Positions 1 to 13,895 of a stretch of DNA of 64,000 bases are shown here, piece by piece (positions within the stretch are counted from its first letter, which is position 1; each line of letters begins with the position of its first letter). Source of the stretch: Carposina sasakii (Eukaryota > Arthropoda > Insecta > Lepidoptera > Carposinidae); contig CP053149.1 in the NCBI GenBank assembly GCA_014607495.2, forward strand, positions 10,490,120 to 10,554,119. Reading direction: 5' to 3'. The notes below the pieces were generated by a model. It saw only the letters and a program-made list of their open reading frames with translations, had not been told where the DNA came from and did no database searches. A program made the translations under genes and the position numbers.

Positions 1-3000
1 TGTGATAATATTTATAGAATAGAATATTTTTTTATTTGAAAGTTACACATACACGGACAGAAACAACATTTGTTATTTGTTAGCTTTACCAGGCGGCAAT
101 TCTTGAAAATTTTTGAGCCGAAACGCAACCACTAACGAACCGATATAGAAACGCGGTGCGAAGCAATACCGCTTGAATAATAAAATGGTATATTTTAGTA
201 CGCATCGGTCGCGAGTATGACAAAATAAAAATAAATATCTGTCTCGTCCTGAAATGTGTCTAATTATGACACCATAAAGTAATTATTGCATTGTTCTGAG
301 CGTCTACAACGGTTCCGTTTCGGCTTCGTTCCAATTCGAGAATTTCCAGTGAGAATTTCACTGAAATCTGGAATCGAAGAAATAAAAAAATATGTAAGTA
401 AGTATTACAATTTTCTTTTTCAATGCCATATGCAATGTACCTACCTATAAACGGTATCAACTATAAAGTGTTCGTATTCGTGATATACTGCTTACAATAT
501 TTTCTGCATTTTATCATCATAATTCCTCAATCACGGGATTTTCTGCATTTAAGTTATTAATAACTCGACGCCTCCCTGTTATTACAATGATTTAAGATCG
601 CTATCTTATCATTTATTATCATCAGAGTAAATTACTTTATAAACCTCGCGGTCAGCTAGTAAAATAATATTCGCATTATTTTTTTGCTCTCAATTCATGT
701 AGCGACGATTATCATTTTATGACGCTGTGATAAATCATAATTAAGTAAGTACAATTCTGCAATTCCAACCAACACCTATGTATATGAAAGTCTATTGGAG
801 AGTGGTTGATCTGTAAAAGACTTGGGACACTTTGGTGTTTCATAAGGACAAATTGGGAGAAATCGTCCATTTTCAACTTTATTTCCAAGTAAAACAATGA
901 GAAAGAGGTTGATAACCCCTCCTAATACGACTATGAGATATGTAAGTCAAACCGTAAACATTGTAGAGAACCGTACAGCCGGCTACAAGTGCGGGACTCC
1001 GCGGCGAACCCGGCCGGGCAGCGCGTGTCCTGCGAAGCGCCTAATGGCTGCCATCGCCGCGGGCGCAACGTGCCTCACAGTTTAAATTGAACGTCAAGCT
1101 ATCGATTTGCATAAATCACACCGTTACCATTTTCAATTATTTGACCGGCTATATTTGTCTCAGACAGTCGGAACGCTTTTTTTGTTTGGTGTAGCTCGAT
1201 CTGCGATCATTAGGATTGCGCGCTGATCTAGATCTGAGATAGCGCGTGGACTGCGGCTAATATTGTTGGTATTTAATTACCACTACATTCAGCATAGCGA
1301 CAGACGACTCCATGGTATTAAACTAAAGATAAGTCGATAATTTATCCTACTTAGATCGAAGAAGGAAACAATTAAAAGGGATGTGCTTAAAGCCCTGTAA
1401 GACGGAGCTTGCAACAACACCACTTACTTAATGTATGACATGAGTATTAAGGGAAAGCTGACGATGTGAATAATTTTTTATTACGTCGATTCATTTATTA
1501 TCCGAGGTTCGACTTCCATAAATTACGGCTCTTTATTTTGACAATATTCACTGTAAGAAGCTCTTTTGAGTAATACTTACTTTCAATTACTTTGAAACTC
1601 GCTCTTCGTTTCGGAGATAGGTATTCATGTAATTTATGTGAACGGATAAGTTTACAAGAACTTCGGGGTATTGGTGAAGGAGTAGCCCATAAACCTTTAA
1701 CCTACACCATGACCACAAATTAGCAGCTATTTATAGTTAGGTGTGAATTTGTAGTCATCTAACTAAACGATATACCGGGGTTGTCGAGGAACAATGGCCC
1801 GCTACAATAAGGCCCGAGCCACGCCTGTCGCTTTCCGCGAACAACTTGACGGCTCTGATAAACGTGTACCTTATTTAAATATTTATGAATAAGTACGTTC
1901 CATTCGGTACCTCGTCATTGAATGATAACATAATTAAGACTGAGACGGTGCTTATTATGCAGGGAAGCTTAGCGAGCATTTTCTACCATGACGACGCTGT
2001 ATTTTTAATCTGTGGCATGATAATAATGTTCTACGTACCGCCTGTAGGCTGCTAGTGCGCTAAGTACATGCATCCATTTGAAATCTATCTGGCTATCGTT
2101 TTTACAAGCAGGTACTTAATTAGCAAGTATCTTATGCTATCTTATTACCTACATCGTACTAAAGCTACTGCCTACGTACACATGCTAAACTTATAACTCT
2201 CTTACTTCCTTATAATCAGTTCTATAGACATCAACGATATAATTTTTTCTAAGTAAGTATATGATCTACTTTGTGCCTAATACAACGAGCCATTCAAAGC
2301 AGGTCAGGTGGTTTGATATTTGAAAGCTCTCCGCATAAACTTTTAAAGAATGGAAGAGGCACTTTGAAATATTATATGCTGCTTTGAATTGAGGAGACCA
2401 CGATAATAACGTGACGCAGTATACAATCGATGTGTTAAGTACTATGGTTCAATATGGATAAGATTTATTTACACTAACTTTTTAAAATTATTATGTCTAA
2501 CTACTTACATGCAATACTTAGATTGGTTTAGGCGCATTTGAGATAATTCTTATTATGGCAACCGACTTGCTAATGCACTACTTCTCATTATGGCTACTTT
2601 TTATCTCTAGAGCTTTGATGAAGATGATTGACTAGTGGAATAATAAACGGCCACATAGTCTGTAATACTAGTTGACAAGACAAATTGTAACTATAGAATA
2701 ATGGATTTAGTACCGGTATAGAGTGTACCGGCTACTGTATTATTATTTTGAACTGTAATTTCTACCTCGATGTATAGGGAAGTATAACAATAAAAATAAA
2801 ATAGCTTGTATCTATACGTAATCAGATATGCCACGAAAGTATAGGCGCGTAATATTCTAAATACAGCACTAAACAGTGCTATATTGGAATGAATCATAAT
2901 GTCGAGTGAAAGTCTCGCGCACAAAGTGCGATCGAGTCACTAAAATCGATAACACCTGACAATGAACAATAACTCACACCTCTATAGAAATAAATGGTTA

Positions 3001-3929
3001 AGAGCACACACATCATAATAGAATCTCTTTGTTACAATACTTGTTTTAAGATGGAAAAATACTTGAGCCCAGAAGGAGGGACATCGAGATCCCCCACAGT
3101 GTCTTTTGGTGGGGCTCACGTGGCAAAAGGTTAAGTGCCATCAAGCAGTCATCGTGTAGTGTGTAGTGGATCCTTTTCTTTTATTTACCGATTGCACCTA
3201 CGAAATATTACAAATATCTCGAAATGTATATAGAGATCGATATGATGTTATAGGATCTTTCTACTGAAATGTTAGGATATTTAAAATCTTTATCACATAA
3301 AGCTATTAGATATACCCACCTACTACTTTAATAAGCTTCTTAAATATATATAAACGGGTATAATATTATAGCACCTATTTTCATAATATCACGTCGTGAA
3401 CGACAGGTGTTCTGATATAATTCATATCATTTACCTAGGGTAATAAAACTTTACTGACAAAACATCTACAATTTTGGCAAAAACTCTACTACCAAAAGCT
3501 TGCTAGCTATACACTGTACATTAAATTAAAGATCAACTTTACTTTACTTTACTTATAACACAATCATTAGATCTAACTGATTCAATTTAATAAGGCGCAA
3601 TTTTATCACCATCGGTCCAACAACAGGACTATAGGTGTTTGGGAACTCAACAATACCACCTAATAGAGCTTTAGAAAGTCAATTTCTATAGACATGACCT
3701 TGCCGGTTTAATTGAGTGCTACTTGCAGTCAGACGTTTGGGATACATGCCAATACCTTGACACACGGGTCAATCAGAGAGATAACTAGAGATTAAACTGA
3801 CTGACACAAAACCATAGCACCGCTCACCTCTGAACTTTGATTGATACGGTTTATTTTACAGATTTTTTTATGATTCCGCAAGTCAATTTCGTTGGTCAGG
3901 TCAGGTCACTGAAACAGCATAATATGAAA
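1..3929. other. Gene-free stretch
   Basis: No exon or ORF above 80 aa. The first 75 bp repeat part of 31449-31510. A GC-rich patch lies at 970-1080. 1140-1260 is GC-balanced and free of the common repeats. Confidence 0.6.
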
Positions 3930-4150
3930 ATAAATAAATATTCACACACTTCACAACACATTAACCATCTACACTAAGATCCCTTGGATCCACTAAGGTT
4001 TTGTGTCGTGGGTACTAAGCAACGGTAGGTATATAAATACATAGATAATTATAGAAACATCCATGACTCGGATTCAAACATCGATATTCATAATATCAAT
4101 GTTTTCACCCACTGGGATTCGAACCTAGGACCTATGGCGTCGCAGGTAGA
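3930..4150 (-). mobile_element. tRNA-derived SINE, minus orientation
   Basis: On the minus strand: tRNA-like head with box B GGTTCGAATCCC-like sequence (gggattcgaacctaggacct on plus), then a body shared with 34822 and 55312 (cgagtcatgga, tagtaccca, ttgtgttgtg). Confidence 0.75.
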
Positions 4151-4239
4151 GTCACTACCAACTACATACATCAACCGTCAATAATAGATTACTGTACTTA
4201 GTATAAAGAAAATTATGTAAGTAATAAATAATAAATTGC

Positions 4240-4415
4240 CGTGTTTAGTACCGTAAGGCGATTAAAAGTTTCCGCGATATGTGGGCAAAGGCGCCTCCCG
4301 TGTTGACACCATCATGGTCCGAAAATTACACTGAGGTCGCCAACCTGCGTGCCCAGCGCCCAGGTAGCCTTGTAGCGGGAGGCCTACGTCCAGCAGCGGA
4401 CTGAAATAGGCTGAA
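4240..4415 (+). mobile_element. Repeat ending 'ggcctacgtccagcagcgga'
   Basis: gcctcccgtgttgacaccat ... gggaggcctacgtccagcag ... aataggctgaag. A widespread lepidopteran 3' LINE/SINE end. Confidence 0.6.
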
Positions 4416-5377
4416 GTGCAATAGTATGAATTGAAACTACTAGCGTCATAAGAACTCTTCGTCTACTTAACTCTATCAAATGAACAGTATTAATATTAAG
4501 TACTATTCATTACTTTGACTACCTAGTTCGAGTTAGTACATAGTAGTTTTACAAAAATCTCATTTATCAACTGTCGACTTCGTCGTCTGTATGTATATAT
4601 TTTTTATTGTTATTTTTTATGTATGTTCACCGATATTTCCGTCAATTATAAACGGATTTCAATTTTTTTTTTTTATTAGAATAACTAATAATAGGGTATA
4701 TGCATGATTTTTTTTATTTCATTTTTATATTCTACGTAAAAAATGAATAAAGTTTGCCCTTGGAATAGCATATCTAACTTTAACCGTTTTGGATTTACAG
4801 AAATTCAAAAATACGAGCCAGCAAAATGTTTTTGAAACGCTCCGTTTGCTCCATACTAAAATGGCATGGCAAAGACTGACGTCATTATAGACAACCGTCT
4901 CAAATTAGTATGGGGAAAAAATTATAAACGTAATATAATATATTTTGTGTATTGTTGTCAATAAAAATTGTTTATTAAAAGGTGCAGATATTAATAACGT
5001 ATTTATTAAATCAATGAGATAATTCAAAATATGGGTAAAATTGTATGTTTTTACTCCTTTTATGTTGTACATTTTTTTCGTAAAATTTTTCAAACTTCTA
5101 ATCTCCTGTAACTTTGGTATTTATTAATCGATTGATGTTATTTTTGCACTATTCGGTGTATTTGTAATATCTTTCGAATAAAATATAAAAAATCTGTTTT
5201 CGTGTCAGACGCATATTCCCTATTGTAAAAGAAAAACCTAAGGTGACAATTTGAACTAGATAGGTAGTATACCCTTGATTGATGTGTACAAGTGCAAGAA
5301 GTTACATTAGGTAGGTATGTCTACCTAAACATAATTTTTAAAATACTGCTTCGACATTATTATAATTTTATAATATA

Positions 5378-5609
5378 CAGGGTGTAACAAAAAGGGTATG
5401 TTAAGCGAAAAGCTACGTAAATAGCCTACTATAGAGAACCTATCCACAAAATTTGAGACTCGAAATCACATGTTTATTTTTCCCGATACAATGGAGAATT
5501 TTTAAATATCGCAGGAACTTTCATACAATCTTGAAAAATATAATAAGGTTGTCTATAGTGGGCTATTTACGTAGCTTTTCGCTTAACATACCCTTTTTGT
5601 TACATCCTG
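5378..5609. mobile_element. MITE with long terminal inverted repeats, 232 bp, TA target
   Basis: The arm starting CAGGGTGTAACAAAAAGGGT pairs with its inverse at 5553-5609 over about 55 bp with few mismatches. It is flanked by TA and resembles Tc1/mariner-type MITEs. Confidence 0.8.
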
Positions 5610-5810
5610 TATAATATCTTGACTAAGATAAATTTATAAAAACACTTCTCCATTAATATAATCCGTTAGGATATGGTTGATCGTTTCATCTTTAACATTG
5701 TGCTGAGGGATTCAGCTTTGTTTGCCGAGATTTGGCTATCGGGATGAAGAATAACGTTGCCAATATGTAATTTAGAAAAGAGATGGTAAAATTCGTCACC
5801 TGAGTAATTG

Positions 5811-5905
5811 ACCCGGTGGCTTAGTGGTTATAGCGGCTGGCACGGTTTGCAGCGGTCGTGGGTTCGATTCACACTCGGGTGAAGAATTTTTTCCATTTTC
5901 TATAT
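5811..5905 (+). mobile_element. tRNA-like SINE head
   Basis: Box A-like tggcttagtggttatagc and box B gggttcgattcacac in a roughly 70-nt tRNA-like module followed by T-rich sequence. The acceptor stem pairs poorly, so it is not a functional tRNA. Confidence 0.55.
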
Positions 5906-6600
5906 TAATAATTTTATAATTTGAATGAACTAAAAAATAATCGAACATATAAAACTTTTAGCTTCTGAATAAATAAAAGGGTCGCTGACGGTCACTAGAT
6001 GACGAGACAATGATGCGCACGCGCAGGTTTACAAATATCTGTCGCAAGCGCTTCACGATCACGATGACGGATGGACGCTCAATGCGCCTCATTTGGGATT
6101 AACTCCATTCGGCGACAAGTTCGAGGCTAAACGTCAGTTTCGCCATACATCATATTTTTAGATTTGTTTGTGTAAAAATATCAATAAGTAATTGCGAAAA
6201 TTATTTTCTATTGATGTTTCTCTTATGAAATAATTTACCACTCACTAAACCTTACCCATATACCTACCTACATAGTAATGTAGTATAAAATTAAGATGCG
6301 ATAAAAATTCTATTGTAACCTTTTGAACTAAAAATAATTTCACCATTTCCATGTAAAATGTTGTCATGACTAGCAGTTTCAAAAATGTATTAGATGTCAT
6401 GTACTAGAGGCTCTACAGTAGAGCTAAGCTTCAAACTCTACACACCCCTTAGGGTGGCCTTAGCCTAACTTCCCAAACTTTATACAACTTAGTCAAAATA
6501 TGTCGCTTGGCCATTTACTAATAGGTAGGTATCCTAAAATTCCATATGGATGTGATAAAAATTTATATCTGTATACATAATACAATACTTACAATAAATA

Positions 6601-6790
6601 GCATCATCATCATCATCAGCCTATTGCAGTCCACTGCTGGACGTAGGCCTCCCCCAGGGCACGCCACATGACTGCCATGGGGTTATTTGCCCATAGTCAC
6701 CACGCTGGGCAGGCGGGTTGGTGACCGCAATTTGTATTTTGGACTATGTTGTCAACACGGGAGGCGCTGCTGCCCACCTCCCGGAAATCC
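6601..6790 (-). mobile_element. Same repeat, minus orientation
   Basis: catcatcatcatcatcagcc ... ctggacgtaggcctccccca ... cgggaggcgctgctgcccac. Confidence 0.65.
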
Positions 6791-7129
6791 TTAATCGCCT
6801 CGTACGATATATACCTATAAATATATAGCATAATAAATATAGCAGAATAAATAGCATACATTAGGTAAATAAGGACATAACTAGGTACGTGGTTACTAAT
6901 CTTCGAGGTTACTAATAGAGTACTCTTAATGACATGCAACTGTCTGGTTTTCATAATAATTTATATTATTACTATATATTATAATATGATATTACATGGA
7001 TATGACAGGGAGGACGTGTTTCATAGAAGAAACCGAGAAGGAATCAGCCGTTTTCTTTGTAAAACTGTAATACCTATCAACTAGTCTATAATAATAATGC
7101 TATTTGATAGCAGATTTTGGATAGATACA

Positions 7130-7320
7130 TACATATAAATACATACATATAATCACGCCTTCATCCCTTACGGGGTAGGCAGAGTACCAAGGGCCGATAG
7201 AACCACATGGTGCCACTTCTGACCAATTTTGAGGGTATAGTTGAGATATACAAGTTCGGTTAGTAGTGACAGATGGTCAGCCCATCGCCTACAAAATATC
7301 AAGACCCTCTTGTTCCTCTA
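7130..7320 (-). mobile_element. Repeat 'ggcgtgattatatgtatgta', minus orientation
   Basis: acatataatcacgccttcat ... cttacggggtaggcagagta ... aaccacatggtgccacttct. Other copies are at 29800, 38110 and 63140. Confidence 0.6.
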
Positions 7321-7354
7321 CTGACTTGTACAGTATGCCCTTTATATACTATAC

Positions 7355-8100
7355 TAGCTGTTGCCCGTGACTTCGTCCGCGTCAACAAACAGAATAAAAT
7401 ATTTTAAAGTACTTCTGCGTAAATTATATTTTTTGTTTTATTTTCTTGTGGCAGAAGAACATACTGATTTTCTCCGCAACCCGATCTTGACAACGCGACA
7501 TATAATTGGCCGTGTGAAAAGCAGTCTTGACGTAAGTCAATTCCAACGTGTTTAAACGTTTGCCCCTGTGATTTATTAATTGTTACAGCAAAAGATAACA
7601 GGGAATTAAATTCTTTTAAAATGTTGAATAACTTTTCCTAAGACGGTATTTTCATATCTCTCAAAATTTAGCTGGGCTGTTAAGGGTTCTGCATCAGGTT
7701 ATCTAGACCTTCAATTTTATTACGTTATAGCTGTTACCCGCGACTTCGTCCGCGTCAACAAACAGAATAAAATATTTTAAAGTACTTCTGCGTAAATTAT
7801 ATTTTTTGTTTTATTTTCTTGTGGCAGAAGAACATACTGATTTTCTCCGCAACCCGATCTTGACAACGCGACATATAATTGGCCGTGTGAAAAGCAGTCT
7901 TGACGTAAGTCAATTCCAACGTGTTTAAACGTTTGCCCCTGTGATTTATTAATTGTTACAGCAAAAGATAACAGGGAATTGAATTCTTTTAAAATGTTGA
8001 ATAACTTTTCTTAAGACGGTATTTTCATATCTCTCAAAATTTAGCTGGGCTGTTAAGGGTTCTGCATCAGGTTATCTAGACCTTCAATTTTATTACGTTA
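7355..8100. repeat. Recent tandem duplication, 373-bp unit
   Basis: 7355-7727 and 7728-8100 are about 99% identical (about four substitutions). Both begin tagctgtt(g/a)cccg(t/c)gac and end tattacgtta. Part of a dispersed repeat that continues to about 8525. Confidence 0.9.
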
Positions 8101-8525
8101 TTAGAAAGTGCTTATCATGCTGAGCAACTTTTCCTAAGACGGTATTTTCATATCTCTCAAAGTTTAGCTGGGCTGCTAAGGGTTCTGCATCAGGCAGTCT
8201 AGACCTTCAATTTTTTTCTTTCATATCATTTCTACGTCATTTTATTCTTTCATACATATTTTTTGGATAACTTGAACCGTTTACGCAGCGCACGCAACGG
8301 AAGTCTCCAAAGTTGAATAATTTTCCCCGTTTTTTCCACATTTTCCTCTTATTCTTCGTCCCTATTGGTCGCACTATGATGATATATAGCCTAAAGCCTT
8401 CCTCGATAAATGGACTATCCAACACAAAAATATTTTTTTAATTCGACCCAGTAGTTCCGGAGATTAGCGCGTTCAATCAAACAAACAAACAAACAAACTC
8501 TTCAGCTTTATAATATTAGTATAGA
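8101..8525. mobile_element. Partial third repeat unit and 3' end of the dispersed element
   Basis: 8128-8213 repeats the last 85 bp of the 373-bp unit. The element then ends with (CAAA)n near 8478-8498 and 'tataatattagtatag' (8511-8526), a common lepidopteran repeat terminus. Confidence 0.55.
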
Positions 8526-8794
8526 TTACAGCAATTAAATTATTTTAGTACAAATAAACTCAATGTTTTACAAAACAACTACAGCAGATAATTCGAAAAT
8601 ACATAATATCAGCCCAACATAAACTGTTTTCCTCGAATGCAAGACAAATTAATACCTTTTGGTACAAAAATACTACAATCTCATCATAAATACTGACTGC
8701 ACATCAAATTAACCTTAGCGCATAACTAGTATAAGACGAATGACGTTTTGTCGGTGTAACAGTTCCCTTTTCATACAATGATAAAAATAATAAG

Positions 8795-8880
8795 TTAGGT
8801 TAGGTTAGAGTATGACAAACAACGCACGAGCCGAGCGAGCGGAATGAGCGTGCCGCGGCAGCTGCCGGCGAAGTTTCAGA
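8795..8880. repeat. TTAGG-type short run joined to a GC-rich palindromic module
   Basis: gttaggttaggttag followed by cacgagccgagcgagcg and ccgcggcagctgccggcg. The same module occurs at 38665-38740. Confidence 0.6.
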
Positions 8881-8964
8881 ATCGAATTGATGAAACGATA
8901 TTTTAGTGTTGATCTCACTCATTATGTTATGTTTTGTTTATTTAATTCGGCCTTAGAAAATGGC

Positions 8965-9271
8965 TTAAAAACAAAAATTTTACCAATAGACGATTTTAAA
9001 AAAACCAGTTAAGCTCAAAACGTTCAAAAACCTTATCAACCCTAATAGAGAGTCACAAGTGATCCAAAAAACAGCTATGTATTATACAATAACCAATAAG
9101 CCCATTTAACTAGTCGATATCGCCCGATACAATTGGCGCGGAAAACAAACATTAGGTACGGATAATCAAAATAAAAATGCATTTCCTGCGAGTTATAATA
9201 TTGTCGTGTAACTCAACCCTATAGCACTTGTTCAGCATTCCAGTATTTGCCTGGCTGTCACCTACACCCTG
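8965..9271. mobile_element. Right-hand part of a TIR element, partial
   Basis: Shares 'aaccaataagccc', 'atcgcccgatacaattg', and 'gcctggctgtcacctacacc' with the complete element at 56340-56788. The left end is missing. Confidence 0.7.
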
Positions 9272-12200
9272 TAATTTTTTAAATTATATTTACAATTTAC
9301 GCAGTAAGCAACCCAGTTACAAAATTGATTATACAGGAAAGAAATTAAAATCCCGGCAATTAATCCCGAATTCAACCAGAATACGGATGGCGACAGAATA
9401 AGGACGCCCGCGGCAGATTGCGATGGTTGCGGGGGGCGCCCCGCAGTTACGTCTACCTCAACCCCCTCAAATACCTAAAATTCGTCTATTGGAGCGCCTT
9501 AAGCTTTGGAGCTGGGCGTGGGCTGGTGGCAAGCGCAGGCGCAGGACGCGCGCGCGCCTCCTATCAATGATCAATTTTGGTTCCGGCGAGATTATCTTTT
9601 GATCAAAGCAATTTCTCTTCGGTCTTGTTCTTGATAAGATCAGGAGAACAACGGTTTGCATCGTTCTGCATAATTATAAACCTGGATTTAATACGTGAAT
9701 TCTTCGTATGAGTAGTGATACTACCTCATACTACCGTAAAGGATATTTATTGTTAAGGCACCTAAGCATATTACATAGGAATAATAAACGTATTAGAACT
9801 TAGGTAATCGTGATGAGAAAAACATTATAGCCTAGTTTCCGTCCTAAAAGTCAAGTCAGATGGGAAATAATAAAAACGGGAACGCGGATCAGAGGCGACT
9901 AAGTAGATAGAGAGCGAGTGCAATCAGAAACAATTTTCTATTACTATTTCTCGTTGGACATATTCCGACAACAAACACGATCGTCCCGAGCCGTGGGAAT
10001 GCCCCAGTCGAGTAACGGCCGGGCGGACAAATGATGCTGGCCGATCTATTGCCTGTAATTGATGATGACTATTGTACGCTTTTGAAAGAGCCACGAATAT
10101 TTGTCTTCGTTCTGTTACCTTCTGTTTGTTTGCCACTATTGTTAATGCCAGGTTGTTGCCTTAATTCGCGCTTCTATTATACGAGTAAATGCTCGGATTG
10201 TGAAGATTAATTTCTTTCTCTTGGAGTACAGTTGGCATTCTCAGGTGCCGTTAATCCACTTGACATAGTAAACATGCTTCAATCGGTTGTGTAAACTTGT
10301 GTAAGACGTAAGTATAATAGTTTCAATCAATCACTGTATTAGTAGATTGAGGAAACAAAGCATTCGTTTGTATGCTTCACATCACAAGAAATGCCGTTCA
10401 AACTCTATCATGTGACGACGACGTCATAAAGGATCAATTGAGTTAGGTAGGTCCTACACTCATACTTGTACCTACTTTCAACTCTGTAAAGGTTATTTCT
10501 AACTATTTATTTTGTTAACTCATATGAAATGTTGTGAATATTAATAATACCTACTGTTCACACGTATTAAACAAAATATACTTTGTCGGTCGTATCGGTT
10601 TCTATACCATGGTAGCCAAAATAAAGACTTGATGATGAAGAACGATGATTGGAAGAAGTCATAAGAAAATAATTTCAATAAGTATCAAGATTACAAAACG
10701 CCTATAATAAATAACGCTTATAATATAGTAAATGCTTTTGCTTCCTCTTTTCCCTGTATAGGTAGGTATACTGCGTTCGTTGGGACTGATATTTGGTAAT
10801 CATTGCGAAAGACTAGGTATAATTTGGACCCTACACCTGCACCATATTATTACGTTACTACCTACGTAGGTACATTAGGTACACATGTATCGCCCAAGTA
10901 AGCTATCTACAGAGAAATCTGGAATAAGTAGGTATAGTACCTAGAAACATTCCTCAAGGAATGGCCACCCACATAAAAGATTCCCTTAGTCAATGCTTGA
11001 GCAAATAATTGTATAAAAGTACCTCACTACGACAGCAGGTTATATCTTAATGTGTGACTATTATCCGAGGCCGTAAATAACTCGCGGGAGAAGTGAAGTG
11101 TTCGCGTCAGAAATTATAGATGCTTTTATTCAAGAGGGCAGTGCGGATAGGTAGCGAATGACCGTAGAGGTGTATCATGATAGAACAGTTCTATATTCAC
11201 ATAAAAATTAATCAGTAGTTCCTCCAGTGAGGGTGGGCCAGTAGGTACCTAAAGTTGTTTATAAGCAGTTGCTAATTTTAAGTAAACATTCGACTGTTAC
11301 CGTTTGTTATGCATTTTATGTGCGGATTTACTGGCGGATTTTGACTAATAGTTAACTACTTAATATAAATACATAGCTATATTTCTACTTAGATAAAATC
11401 TTAAAATTTCGAAAGATTTTATTGTCTCAATACCTACCCCTCTACCACTCAGCAGTCTGAGGCTGACTGCGAATGATTTATTTCAATCAGTACTAAGCGT
11501 AGTGAGATTACCTAGTATTTTGTGGTTATCACGTCTGTTCTACACATCTACTTCTTTGGCAGCCAATGGTGATAAATATAGAAAATGGCGTAGGGCGCCG
11601 GGCGCCTGCGATTGCTATCACTACATGAATCAGTGCCGTCGTCGTCGGAGCGACCACCCAGCGCCCGCGCCGCCCGGCACACCCTCCGCTATGCTACTGC
11701 CATCTATTATTACACATTCTACGACTGGTGGTTATGCTTTTCTAGTAAAAAAAATAGAAATTCTAAATGTGAAAAAGGCAGCAAAACTTTTTCATGTTGT
11801 AAATTTTTTTTCTTCTACCAAGAGTGATTAGACTTCATCACATCTTAACTAACGCGCTAAAAGAAGGTTTCCTATAGGAATAAATAAGTATTTCGATAAT
11901 TAACTTCGCCGTCTATCGCAAAAATTGTCTATAAGCTCTCTGGAAATTTCTAGACTTTTCAATAGGCAGATACTTCTGATTAACTATTTCATGCTGTCTT
12001 TCTCTAAAATTTTATTAAGATAGAGAGCATCAATTTTATCCTTGCAAAAAACCTATCTCTCTACAATCCAAGTTTACAAACACAGACAAATCTTTTTGGT
12101 ATATAAACTAAAGAAAGGAAAAACAACATTAAATGTAAAGTTATTTTTTTATTAAAAATGTATAAACTTATATCTAGTTTTATAAGAAAACATTAATAAA

Positions 12201-13240
12201 AATAAACCTTACAATAACTAACATCACTGAAATTCATTATTATAAATAATAATTTAATACATTATTGTAATCGATGTGGTAAAGCGCCTCAGAAATAATT
12301 TCAATTGGCTATTTGATTTTTATTTCGCGATACCATCTGGTTATGCCCAAAGTTATGGGCTGGGCCCGCGGCCGCCAGAGCCTCGTTAATAATCCTCTGC
12401 AAATATTGACTCCAAATTATGAGTTTATTTTACGATTTACAATTATTCATAAACGTGCGTGTACCGTTCACCGAGAGTTAAACTTTTACTGATGAAAATT
12501 ACACAGTAATTTGATTGTGGAAACTTTACAAGTAATAAACTCTCATTGCGTAAATAGAGTAATAAAGGAGCGACCCAAATAGTTCTCACATTAAATGTCT
12601 CATATTTCGCGACCAAATACTTGCTTCAACAATAAAGAATACCTTTAAAACATCATGCTTAATAAATACTTTCAAAACATCAGGCTTTGGCCATATTGTT
12701 TGATCACTAGTAAAGCTTACTAATAATAGTTAAAAACGTCTGTCAAACTATAGGTATAGTAATTTTGTTATAAACTAATAATAGGCTTACCTACTAATCA
12801 AACAATTTGGCTTTAACAAATACTTTTATATATCACTAGCTTCTAAAATCACTATGGTCATTTAAAGTATATCATTTAAAGTAATACGGAATGTCTATTT
12901 ACTTCACACTAATTAAAACAACATCCTCAAAAATTACAATTCAATTCAACCTCACTATTGCAACAAATTCATTCTAAGTTAAATATGTGTGTCTACGCTT
13001 CAGGAAGCTGGCAACACACGAAATAACACAATGTGACTAAGCTTATTACTTTAATTAGAACTTAGGTTTTACAGTGGCCTTTCCACTAAACTTGCTTGAT
13101 AGATTAAAATGAATATTTCACTGAAAATTAGATTAGAAAAGAGAACGATTTATATACAGATTTACATTCATAATTCATAAACAATCAAATTGTATAAACA
13201 ATAAGAATAATATTTAAGGAATAATTGAGCATAAAATCTA
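9272..13240. other. Gene-free stretch
   Basis: No gene recognised. The GC-richer segments 9400-9660, 9940-10200 and 12290-12420 are free of the repeats found elsewhere in the window and could be conserved non-coding DNA. Confidence 0.45.
11965..12060. mobile_element. Palindromic MITE, same family, degraded
   Basis: aggcagatacttctgattaa ... atgctgtctttctct ... agagagcatcaattttatcc. Confidence 0.4.
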
Positions 13241-13654
13241 CAGGGTGTAAAAAGACAACGTTGTTATTTTAATACCTCGTATTGTTTGTAACGTAACGAT
13301 CATTTTTTACTATGGAATTGGTTCCATAGAAAAAAATTATCGTTGCGTTACAATTTTTTTTTTTCTTATGTAAGCAATGTATTCGATTGACAAATGTACC
13401 TACAAAACTAACATTTTTAAATATTAACTAGTGGACCCGACAGACGTTGTCCTGTCCCACGCCTTAAATGCAAACTTTTTGAAATAAGCTGTAACAATAT
13501 GAACTGTTATAAAAACATTGTGTAATTGACCGAATTGTGAATCTAAACCATTTTCGAACCCACTTGAACACACACTAAAAAAATCATCAAAATCGGTTTT
13601 AGAAGAACTTCAATTACAAACACACGAACAGAAGATTTAATTAATCATCCCAAC

Positions 13655-13893
13655 TAATCCCAACTAATATTATAAATGCGAAAGTAACTCTGTCTGTCTG
13701 TCTGTCTGTCTGTTACGCTTTCCCGCTTAAACCTCGCAACCGATTTTGATGAAATTTGGTACAGACAATCTTTAGACCCTGAGACAGAACATAGGCTACT
13801 TTTTATTTCGAAAAAAAGGGATGAAGGGGTTGAAATAGACGGGTACAACGCCCCCTCACGCGGACGAAGTCGTGGGCGGCTGCTAGTATAAAG
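13655..13893. mobile_element. Lepidopteran dispersed repeat ('aatattataaa ... gcggacgaagtcg')
   Basis: Starts aactaatattataaatgcga, includes a (TCTG)n microsatellite at about 13690-13712 and 'cgattttgatgaaatttggt', and ends acgcggacgaagtcgtgggc then gctagtata. Related pieces occur at 22690, 30800 and 53570. Confidence 0.65.
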
Positions 13894-13895
13894 AT

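Larger units (their letters stand above)
4430..7129. other. Gene-free stretch with MITEs
   Basis: AT-rich. Holds the 5378-5609 MITE, a tRNA-like module and a LINE/SINE end. No exon recognised. Confidence 0.55.

Noticed and set aside
5811..5882. Possible functional tRNA gene
   Set aside because: A/B boxes are present but the cloverleaf pairs poorly, and the downstream sequence is shared with another SINE-like copy at 17822.
11502..11831. 109-aa ORF
   Set aside because: No recognisable domain and biased composition; overlapping frames are equally open.
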